A DNA stretch of 8,869 nt from an uncultured Clostridia bacterium (GTDB lineage Bacteria > Bacillota_A > Clostridia > TANB77 > CAG-508). The stretch spans positions 1 to 8,869 of the forward strand of contig CANRFI010000063.1 of assembly GCA_947629855.1 (NCBI GenBank). The letters are read 5' to 3'. Below are positions 1 through 6,036 of the stretch, piece by piece. Each line of letters starts with the position of its first letter. Within the stretch, counting starts at the first letter, position 1. The notes under the pieces are model-generated. The model saw only the letters and a program-made list of their open reading frames with translations, made no database searches and had not been told where the DNA came from. Made by a program: the position numbers and the translations under genes.

Positions 1-90
1 AAGTGGAGAAAAATAACATATATATAACAAAAAAAGTTAAGTATTTGCAAGATTTTTAGAGTTTTGCAAATGACTATTAATTATATAAAA

Positions 91-96
91 GGAGAG
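91..96 (+). promoter_or_regulatory. Ribosome binding site of the AI-2E family gene
   Basis: GGAGAG lies 7 nt before the ATG at 104, which is good spacing and supports that start. I see no convincing -35/-10 pair in bases 1-90. TTGCAA occurs at 45-50 and 64-69, but neither copy has a -10 hexamer at 16-18 bp. The gene may therefore be read from a promoter left of the window. Confidence 0.75.
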
Positions 97-103
97 AAAA
101 ATA

Positions 104-1237
104 ATGAACGAAATTAAAAACCATGGAAGAAAATGGTTATATTGGTTTTTATTGGGAGTTGCAATTATAACAGTATATAAGCTGTTTGATAATTTTGGAG
201 ATATAATGGGAGTGATATCAAAATTTTTTGACATTTTAGCACCATTTTTAGCAGGAATTTTAATTGCATATCTATTATATATGCCATGTAGAAAAATAGA
301 AGATATCTATCAAAAAAGTAAAATAAAAATCATATCAAAAAAAGCAAGAATAATGAGTATTTTTACAGTATACATTATTGTCTTATTATTGTTTGTTATT
401 CTAATAAACTTTATTTTACCAGTTGTGTTAGAAAGTGTACAAGATTTAATTAACAACATACAAAATTATTTCGAAATTGCAATTGACAACTATAATAACT
501 TACCAGAAGATCATATCTTAAAAGGTGAAATAGTAAATAATGCAATACAAAGCATCAAAAACATAAATATAAATCAATATTTTCAACTAGATAAAATTTT
601 AGAATATGCATTTAGTGCAATTGGTGCAGTTATTAGTTTATTTGATATTTTTGTAGCTATTATTGTATCAATTTACATTTTAGCAGAAAGAACTCAAATT
701 TTAGAATTTATTAAAAGACTAGCAGAAGCTACACTGAAAGAAAAAACTTATAAAAATGTAGGAAAATATTTTAACAACACAAACGAAATCTTTTTCAAAT
801 TCGTAGCAAGTCAACTTGTAGATGCGGTTGTTATTGGAGTTTTAATTACAATAGCAATGACTATTATGGGTATAAAATATGCTCCTTTCTTAGGCTTCCT
901 AATAGGATTATTTAACATGATACCATATTTTGGAGCAATTATTGCAGTAGCAGTTTCAGCAATTATTACCCTTATCACTGGAGGAATATCTCAAACAATT
1001 TGGATGCTAATAGTAGTAATTATTTTACAACAAATAGATGCAAATATCATTAATCCAAAAATAGTAGGACAGTCTTTAAAAATTAGTCCATTACTTGTTA
1101 TATTTGCAGTTACAGTAGGAGGAGCTTATTTTGGAATACTGGGAATGTTTTTAGCAGTTCCTGCAATTGCAGTTATAAGAATTGTAATTGATGATTATAT
1201 AAACTATAAATTAAAAACAAAAAATAAAAAAAGTTAA
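104..1237 (+). CDS. AI-2E / PerM-family transporter (PF01594-type membrane protein)
   Basis: This is a complete 377-residue multi-spanning membrane protein. It opens with a hydrophobic segment at about residues 11-25, followed by a second at about 43-60 and a basic loop. A third segment lies at about 85-110, then a soluble, Asn-rich stretch at about 115-180. Further helices run from about 190 to the C-terminus. The C-terminal half carries the family signature: N-x-I-P-Y-F-G at 271-277, then Q-Q-I-D with I-I-N-P-K-I-x-G at about 309-322, followed by a Gly-rich segment and a basic tail. Length fits the usual 340-400 residues. Family members include AI-2 exporter-like TqsA, PerM, and bacterial Na+(Li+)/H+ antiporters, so the substrate cannot be predicted from sequence. 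The ATG has a GGAGAG site 7 nt upstream. The gene stands alone on its strand and ends at a strong hairpin. Family assignment is secure; the transported molecule is unknown. Confidence 0.9.
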   Translation: MNEIKNHGRKWLYWFLLGVAIITVYKLFDNFGDIMGVISKFFDILAPFLAGILIAYLLYMPCRKIEDIYQKSKIKIISKKARIMSIFTVYIIVLLLFVILINFILPVVLESVQDLINNIQNYFEIAIDNYNNLPEDHILKGEIVNNAIQSIKNININQYFQLDKILEYAFSAIGAVISLFDIFVAIIVSIYILAERTQILEFIKRLAEATLKEKTYKNVGKYFNNTNEIFFKFVASQLVDAVVIGVLITIAMTIMGIKYAPFLGFLIGLFNMIPYFGAIIAVAVSAIITLITGGISQTIWMLIVVIILQQIDANIINPKIVGQSLKISPLLVIFAVTVGGAYFGILGMFLAVPAIAVIRIVIDDYINYKLKTKNKKS

Positions 1238-1238
1238 A

Positions 1239-1265
1239 AAAGGTTATTCAATATGAATAACCTTT
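1239..1265. terminator. Bidirectional intrinsic terminator between convergent genes
   Basis: A perfect 11-bp inverted repeat (AAAGGTTATTC, 5-nt loop, GAATAACCTTT) starts 2 nt after the stop codon of the AI-2E gene. On the + strand it is followed by a T-rich tract (to about 1280). On the - strand the run of A at 1236-1241 becomes the U tract. It can therefore stop transcripts from both the left + strand gene and the right - strand gene, which ends at 1318. Confidence 0.88.
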
Positions 1266-1317
1266 ATACTTTTATTTTTTATGAATTCTATATAACGATA
1301 ATACTATATAATAAACT

Positions 1318-1800
1318 TTAAGATAAAAGATACTGAATTCCACCATTAGCTAAAATAGTAATACATCCTGCAGTAATAGTACCTAATATAATAGGTGGGA
1401 CAGCTTTTTTAGGTGGTATGTCCAAAAAATTAGCAATTAAAGAGCCAACCCAAGCACCAGTTGTAGGAATTGGAACTGCAACAAAAACAAACAATGCAAA
1501 AGCAGTAACAGTTTGAAGCTTTGGATTTTCAGCAATCTTTTTAGTAGCCCTTTCAGAAGCCCAATCGATAATGATTTTACAAGGCTTCCATCTACCGAAA
1601 AAATCAAATAAAGGTCTAATATATTTAACAATAAAATAAACAGGAATAATATTTCCAATTAAACCACAAACAAAAGATGGTAAAACTCCTAAACCAAATG
1701 CATATTGTGAAATAATTGCAGCATAGCGAAGCTCTATAATAGGAGTTGCACCTAAAATAATAGTTAATAAATATTTAACAACAAGTGGTAAACCAGTCAT
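1318..1800 (-). CDS. COG2426 / small multidrug export family membrane protein
   Basis: The protein has 160 residues and is mostly hydrophobic, with likely membrane segments at about 8-30, 36-60, 96-118 and 130-155. Two conserved stretches match the family often annotated as 'small multi-drug export protein' (PF06695 / COG2426). The first is G-A-T-P-I-I-E-L-R at 17-25 near the N-terminus, with the Glu and Arg typical of the family. The second is V-P-I-P-T-T-G-A-W at 109-117, a Pro/Gly re-entrant-like turn. A short charged soluble loop lies at about 70-94. The family name rests on weak experimental support, so substrate and direction of transport should be taken as unknown. The start is supported by an AAGGGGG site 10 nt upstream. 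The gene is transcribed away from rpoB and convergent with the AI-2E gene, and appears monocistronic. Confidence 0.85.
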   Translation of the reverse strand: MTGLPLVVKYLLTIILGATPIIELRYAAIISQYAFGLGVLPSFVCGLIGNIIPVYFIVKYIRPLFDFFGRWKPCKIIIDWASERATKKIAENPKLQTVTAFALFVFVAVPIPTTGAWVGSLIANFLDIPPKKAVPPIILGTITAGCITILANGGIQYLLS

Positions 1801-1810
1801 AAATTTAAAT

Positions 1811-1817
1811 CCCCCTT
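1811..1817 (-). promoter_or_regulatory. Ribosome binding site of the COG2426-family gene
   Basis: On the - strand AAGGGGG ends 10 nt before the ATG whose A is at 1800. It overlaps the start of the first copy of a 12-bp direct repeat (1815-1826). Confidence 0.65.
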
Positions 1818-1857
1818 AAGTATTTTCATTAATAAATTTTCATTTCTTAAGTATTTT
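1815..1857. repeat. 12-bp direct repeat pair, 31 bp apart, in front of the COG2426-family gene
   Basis: CTTAAGTATTTT occurs exactly at 1815-1826 and again at 1846-1857. A shorter TTTTCATT (1823-1830, 1837-1844) also repeats between them. The 31-bp centre-to-centre distance is close to three helical turns. The distal copy overlaps the candidate -10 and start point of the - strand gene, and the proximal copy overlaps its ribosome binding site. A pair of operator sites is one explanation; chance in AT-rich DNA is another. Confidence 0.5.
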
Positions 1858-1881
1858 ACTATAAACAAAAATTAAAGTCTA
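1853..1881 (-). promoter_or_regulatory. Candidate sigma-A promoter of the COG2426-family gene
   Basis: On the - strand TAGACT (1881-1876, 4/6 match to TTGACA) and TAAAAT (1858-1853, 5/6 match to TATAAT) are separated by exactly 17 bp. Transcription would start near 1846, about 45 nt before the ATG. In such AT-rich DNA a match of this quality can arise by chance. Confidence 0.4.
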
Positions 1882-1932
1882 CTCTTTTACTTAAAAAAGT
1901 TAAAAAAAACAATAAATTTTTTTCTCAAAACA

Positions 1933-1961
1933 TTGACATCCGTAAGTGAAAATGATATAAT
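1933..1961 (+). promoter_or_regulatory. Consensus sigma-A promoter of the rpoBC operon, with extended -10
   Basis: TTGACA (1933-1938) and TATAAT (1956-1961) match both consensus hexamers at all 12 positions with an ideal 17-bp spacer. TG at 1953-1954 forms an extended -10 (TGATATAAT). The predicted start point is about 1968-1971, giving a leader of about 200 nt before rpoB. So perfect a promoter fits the high demand for RNA polymerase core. It also shows that rpoBC can be expressed without read-through from ribosomal protein genes. Confidence 0.93.
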
Positions 1962-1967
1962 GTAGCT

Positions 1968-2170
1968 CGTATTTATTTCAAAAAACAATATCAATCAAAA
2001 AAGTTTTAAATTTTTAAGAAAAGAGGAATCAAAAGTAGCAATCCGTAAGCAAAATTTTTTGTTAAGCAGGCAAAAAAGGAACTTAATGTAGAGAGCTACT
2101 GGAGAGTGGGACTTTTTTTAAAATCAAATAAATTATTTCTGCTTAAATATCAATTTAAGGAGTGATTTTT
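1968..2170 (+). promoter_or_regulatory. Long 5' leader of rpoB with candidate alternative RNA structures
   Basis: About 200 nt separate the predicted start point from the rpoB start. Bases 2034-2130 look different from the A/T-rich flanks and contain several complementary pieces. AGTAGC (2034-2039) can pair with GCTACT (2095-2100). GTAG (2088-2091) can pair with CTAC (2096-2099) around an AGAG loop, which excludes the first pairing. TTAAGCAG (2062-2069) can pair with CTGCTTAA (2139-2146). CTTAAAT (2142-2148) can form a hairpin with ATTTAAG (2153-2159) that covers part of the ribosome binding site and excludes the previous pairing. A run of seven T at 2113-2119 has no adjacent strong hairpin, so I do not call an intrinsic terminator. 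A structured rpoB leader is known in lactic acid bacteria (the Lacto-rpoB motif); I do not claim this is the same RNA. Function is inferred, not shown. Confidence 0.45.
2157..2162 (+). promoter_or_regulatory. Ribosome binding site that sets the rpoB start at TTG 2171
   Basis: AAGGAG is followed by 8 nt and then TTG at 2171, ideal spacing. The in-frame GTG at 2162-2164 begins with the last G of this site, so it cannot be the start served by it. The site also overlaps the 3' arm of a possible hairpin (2142-2159). Confidence 0.9.
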
Positions 2171-5100
2171 TTGAAAATCAAAGAAGTAAACTACGAGAAA
2201 AGTTCTCGTAAGGATTTTGCAAAAGTTGGGGATTACATTGAAATGCCAAACCTAATCAAAGTGCAAAAAGACTCATACGATTGGTTCGTAGAAGAAGGAT
2301 TAGGTGAAGTATTAAAAGACATATCACCAATTGAAGACTACTCAGGAAATTTAGTTCTTGAATTTTTCGATTATTATATGGAGGACAAAACAAAATATTC
2401 AGTTGAAGAAGCAAAAGAAAGAGATGCTACATACTCTAGTAGATTACATGTAAAAGTAAGACTAATCAACCGCGACACAGGAGAAATTAAAGAACAAGAA
2501 ATCTATCTAGGAGACTTTCCATTAATGACAGATAGTGGAACATTCATAATAAATGGTGCAGAAAGAGTTGTAGTAAGCCAATTAGTACGTTCACCAGGAT
2601 GTTATTATGGAGCAGAATTTGATACAAAAACAGGAAAAAGAACTTATAATTCAACTGTTATGCCACTTCGTGGTGCATGGCTTGAATACGAAACAGATGG
2701 AAACGACATATTTTATGTTCGTGTTGACCGTACAAGAAAAGTACCAGTAACAACATTACTTAGAGCAATCGGTGTAGTTACAGATGACCAAATAAGAGAA
2801 TTATTTGGAGATGAAGAAATGTTAACAGCAACAATAGCAAAAGACACAATAAAAGACCAAGATGAAGCATTAATCGAAATTTACAAAAAACTAAGACCAG
2901 GAGAACTTCCAACAGTAGATGCTGCTAAAAACCTATTTAATGGATTATTTTATGACAATAGAAGATATGACTTAGCAAAAGTAGGAAGATACAAATTCAA
3001 CCAAAAATTAGGATTAGCAGGAAGAATTAAAGACAAAATTGCAGCAGAAGACATTGTTGACAGTGAAACTGGAGAAGTATTTGTACAAGCAGGAGAAATA
3101 ATACAAGAAGAAGTAGCTGAAAACATTCAAAATTCAGGAATTAACATAGTAGACATTTTAGTAGGAGAAAGAAAAGTTAGAATAATTGGTAATAGTGTAG
3201 TAAACATACATAAAGTATTACCAAAAGTAGACTTAAGCAAATTACACTTTAAAGAACTAGTAAATTACAATGTATTAAAAAATATCATAGACAATACAGA
3301 TCCAAAAGACCTAGTAAAAGCTATTGAAGAAAGACAAAACGAGTTAATACCAAAACACATTACAACAGAAGATATGATAGCATCAATTAACTACCTATTA
3401 AACCTTTCACATGGACTAGGAGAACCAGATGATATAGACCATTTATCAAATCGTAGAATTCGTTGTGTAGGGGAATTATTACAAAATCAATTTAGAATTG
3501 GGTTAACAAGACTTGAAAGAGTAGTTCGTGAAAGAATGACAATACAAGACTTAGATGTTGTAACACCACAAACATTAATCAACACAAAACCAATAACATC
3601 AGCAATCAGAGAATTCTTTGGAAGCTCTCAATTATCTCAATTTATGGATCAAACAAACCCATTATCTGAATTAACACATAAAAGAAGAATATCAGCATTA
3701 GGACCTGGTGGATTAACAAGAGAAAGAGCAGGATTCGAAGTACGTGATGTTCATTATACACACTATGGTAGACTATGCCCAATAGAATCACCAGAAGGAC
3801 CAAACATTGGATTAATTTCAGCACTTTCATCATTTGCCAGTATAAATGAATATGGATTTATCGAAACTCCATACAGAAAAGTTGATCCAAAAACACATAA
3901 ATTAACAGACATTGTAGAATATATGAGTGCAGATGTAGAAGACAAGTATATAATTGCACAAGCATCTGAACCAGTTGACAGTAAAGGAAAATTCACCAAT
4001 AAAAGAATTCGTGTAAGATACAGAAATGAAATTATAGAAGTAGATCAAGACAAAGTACAATATGTAGATGTATCACCAAAACAACTAGTATCAATTGCTG
4101 CAGCTATGATTCCATTCTTAGAGCATGATGATGCAAAAAGAGCTCTAATGGGTGCAAATATGCAACGTCAAGCAGTTCCACTTATGATTACAGAAAGTCC
4201 AATAGTAGGAACAGGAATTGAATACAGAGCAGCAAAAGACTCAGGAATCTTAGTATTAGCAGAAGATGATGGTGTAGTTGAAAAAGTAACAGGAGACGCT
4301 ATCACAGTAAAATACAAAAATGGAGCAACAATTACACATAAACTTCGTAAATTCAAAAGAACAAATGGTGGAACATGTATTAACCAAAAACCAATTGTAA
4401 AAGCAGGAGAAAAAGTTAAAAAAGGAGATGCCATAGCAGATGGACCATCTACATCAAATGGAGAAATGGCACTTGGTAAAAACGTATTAGTAGCCTTTTC
4501 ATCATGGGAAGGATATAACTATGAGGATGCTATTTTAATTAACGAAAAACTAGTAAAAGAAGATGTATTCACATCTATACACATTGAAGAATATGATTGT
4601 GAATGTCGTGATACAAAATTAGGAGCAGAAGAAATAACACGTGATATACCAAACATTGGAGATGATTCTTTAAAAGACCTAGATGAAAATGGTATTATAA
4701 GAATTGGTGCAGAAGTAAGGCCAGGAGATATATTAGTTGGTAAAGTAACACCAAAAGGAGAAACAGAATTAACAGCAGAAGAAAGACTACTTAGAGCAAT
4801 CTTTGGAGACAAAGCAAGAGAAGTAAGAGATACATCTTTAAGAGTACCACATGGAGAAGAAGGAACAATAGTTGATGTAAAAGTATTTACACGTGACAAT
4901 TCAGACGAATTAGGACCTGGAGTAAACCAAATAATTAGATGTTATATTGCAACAAAAAGAAAAATTTCAGTTGGAGATAAAATGGCAGGACGTCATGGTA
5001 ACAAAGGTGTTATTTCAAGAGTATTACCAGAAGAAGATATGCCATTTATGCCAGATGGTACACCAATAGACATATTATTAAACCCTCTTGGAGTTCCTTC

Positions 5101-5923
5101 ACGTATGAATTTAGGTCAAGTATTAGAAGTTCATTTAGGAGGAGCAGCAAAAGCACTAGGATGGAAAATATCAACACCAGTATTTGATGGTGCAACAGAA
5201 CAAGACGTAAGAGAATTACTTGCACAAGCAGGAATGAACGAAGATGGAAAAACTATCCTTTATGATGGTAGAACAGGAGATCCATTTGATAAGCCAATAA
5301 CAGTTGGTGTAATGTATATGTTAAAACTACATCACTTAGTAGATGATAAAATACATGCTCGTTCAACAGGACCATATTCATTAGTTACACAACAACCACT
5401 TGGAGGAAAAGCACAATTTGGTGGACAACGTTTTGGAGAGATGGAAGTTTGGGCATTAGAAGCATATGGAGCAGCTTATACCTTACAAGAAATGTTAACA
5501 GTTAAATCAGATGATATTGTAGGAAGAGTAAAAACTTACGAATCAATTGTAAAAGGAGAAAATGTTCCAGAACCAGGCGTACCAGAAAGCTTCAAAGTAT
5601 TAGTAAAAGAATTACAATCTTTAGGATTAGATGTTCGTTTATACTCTCAAGACAACAAAGAACTTGAATTAAAAGAAAATATCGAAGAAGGAATCGAATA
5701 TGATCCAGAAAAAGAAAAGAAGCTAATGACAGAAGAAGAAATCATAAGTGAAGAAGAACTAAGTGATGGTTACAACAGTGAAGAATTAGAAGATGATATA
5801 CTTCTAGAAGATGACGAAGATGATGAACTATTTGAAGACCTAGATGATGAAGGAGAAGAACTACTATATGATAATGACTTAGCAAATGACAACTTAGACA
5901 ATGATGATGATGTAATTGAATAA
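2171..5923 (+). CDS. rpoB: DNA-directed RNA polymerase subunit beta
   Basis: This is the beta subunit of RNA polymerase, which pairs with beta' to form the catalytic cleft in the cytoplasmic core enzyme (alpha2-beta-beta'-omega). From TTG 2171 it has 1250 residues. The N-terminal [13 protein letters not shown] region and the [11 protein letters not shown] protrusion segment (about 128-138) are intact. The rifampicin pocket at about 484-511 has Q490, D493, H503, R506, S508 and L510 (E. coli Q513, D516, H526, R529, S531, L533). No classical resistance substitution is visible. [12 protein letters not shown] at 935-946 supplies K937 and K945 (E. coli K1065 and K1073), which contact the RNA 3' end and incoming nucleotide. 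The E. coli-type large lineage insertions are absent. The last 73 residues (from about 1178) form an acidic tail with about half Asp/Glu. A longer reading from GTG 2162 would add three residues but is unlikely. No terminator follows, so rpoC is co-transcribed. Confidence 0.98.
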   Translation: MKIKEVNYEKSSRKDFAKVGDYIEMPNLIKVQKDSYDWFVEEGLGEVLKDISPIEDYSGNLVLEFFDYYMEDKTKYSVEEAKERDATYSSRLHVKVRLINRDTGEIKEQEIYLGDFPLMTDSGTFIINGAERVVVSQLVRSPGCYYGAEFDTKTGKRTYNSTVMPLRGAWLEYETDGNDIFYVRVDRTRKVPVTTLLRAIGVVTDDQIRELFGDEEMLTATIAKDTIKDQDEALIEIYKKLRPGELPTVDAAKNLFNGLFYDNRRYDLAKVGRYKFNQKLGLAGRIKDKIAAEDIVDSETGEVFVQAGEIIQEEVAENIQNSGINIVDILVGERKVRIIGNSVVNIHKVLPKVDLSKLHFKELVNYNVLKNIIDNTDPKDLVKAIEERQNELIPKHITTEDMIASINYLLNLSHGLGEPDDIDHLSNRRIRCVGELLQNQFRIGLTRLERVVRERMTIQDLDVVTPQTLINTKPITSAIREFFGSSQLSQFMDQTNPLSELTHKRRISALGPGGLTRERAGFEVRDVHYTHYGRLCPIESPEGPNIGLISALSSFASINEYGFIETPYRKVDPKTHKLTDIVEYMSADVEDKYIIAQASEPVDSKGKFTNKRIRVRYRNEIIEVDQDKVQYVDVSPKQLVSIAAAMIPFLEHDDAKRALMGANMQRQAVPLMITESPIVGTGIEYRAAKDSGILVLAEDDGVVEKVTGDAITVKYKNGATITHKLRKFKRTNGGTCINQKPIVKAGEKVKKGDAIADGPSTSNGEMALGKNVLVAFSSWEGYNYEDAILINEKLVKEDVFTSIHIEEYDCECRDTKLGAEEITRDIPNIGDDSLKDLDENGIIRIGAEVRPGDILVGKVTPKGETELTAEERLLRAIFGDKAREVRDTSLRVPHGEEGTIVDVKVFTRDNSDELGPGVNQIIRCYIATKRKISVGDKMAGRHGNKGVISRVLPEEDMPFMPDGTPIDILLNPLGVPSRMNLGQVLEVHLGGAAKALGWKISTPVFDGATEQDVRELLAQAGMNEDGKTILYDGRTGDPFDKPITVGVMYMLKLHHLVDDKIHARSTGPYSLVTQQPLGGKAQFGGQRFGEMEVWALEAYGAAYTLQEMLTVKSDDIVGRVKTYESIVKGENVPEPGVPESFKVLVKELQSLGLDVRLYSQDNKELELKENIEEGIEYDPEKEKKLMTEEEIISEEELSDGYNSEELEDDILLEDDEDDELFEDLDDEGEELLYDNDLANDNLDNDDDVIE

Positions 5924-6036
5924 AAAATAATTAAATAAGTTAAAAAATAAAAAGAGGCGACCAAAAGAAATTGCAAGAGCGGTGGATAGAACTCTTAAGA
6001 AATATCGAAATAAACCGAAGGGGGAAAAGAAAAATA
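5924..6036 (+). other. rpoB-rpoC intergenic spacer
   Basis: The 113-nt spacer begins A-rich and becomes less so after 5950. It has no intrinsic terminator and no clear promoter, so rpoB and rpoC read as one operon. A weak 5-bp hairpin (AAGAG 5975-5979 with CTCTT 5992-5996) is possible. The rpoC frame stays open upstream as far as TTG 5971, but only the GTG at 6037 gives the family N-terminus. Confidence 0.6.
6018..6024 (+). promoter_or_regulatory. Ribosome binding site of rpoC
   Basis: AAGGGGG lies 12 nt before GTG 6037. The spacing is somewhat long but usable, and no better in-frame start or site fits the conserved beta' N-terminus. Confidence 0.65.

Noticed and set aside
44..69. Repeated TTTGCAA 19 bp apart upstream of the AI-2E gene, as -35 elements or an operator
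   Set aside because: No matching -10 hexamer at proper spacing and only 7 bp of identity.
1962..2099. GTAGCTC (1962-1968) complementary to GAGCTAC (2093-2099)
   Set aside because: The first element lies at or before the predicted transcription start, so it would not be in the RNA.
2020..2115. T-box riboswitch (AGGAAT, AGTAG, AGAGAG and a G-rich piece in T-box-like order)
   Set aside because: The defining T-box sequence (TGG-N-ACC-GCG type) and an antiterminator/terminator pair are absent, and a T-box before rpoB would be unexpected. The resemblance is to short common motifs only.
2088..2119. Intrinsic terminator or attenuator before rpoB (GTAG-AGAG-CTAC hairpin and T7 tract)
   Set aside because: The 4-bp hairpin is too weak and 13 nt separate it from the T tract; no GC-rich stem abuts the T run.
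3602..3700. Rifampicin resistance substitutions in rpoB
   Set aside because: Positions equivalent to E. coli 513, 516, 526, 529, 531 and 533 all carry the susceptible residues.
4519..4899. 126-codon open frame on the - strand inside rpoB
   Set aside because: It is antisense to a highly conserved part of rpoB, has no ribosome binding site I can see, and its Ser/Leu-rich product reflects the codon pattern of the sense gene.
5770..5976. Serine-rich open frame on the - strand over the end of rpoB
   Set aside because: The poly-Ser product is the reverse reading of the GAA/GAT-rich acidic tail.
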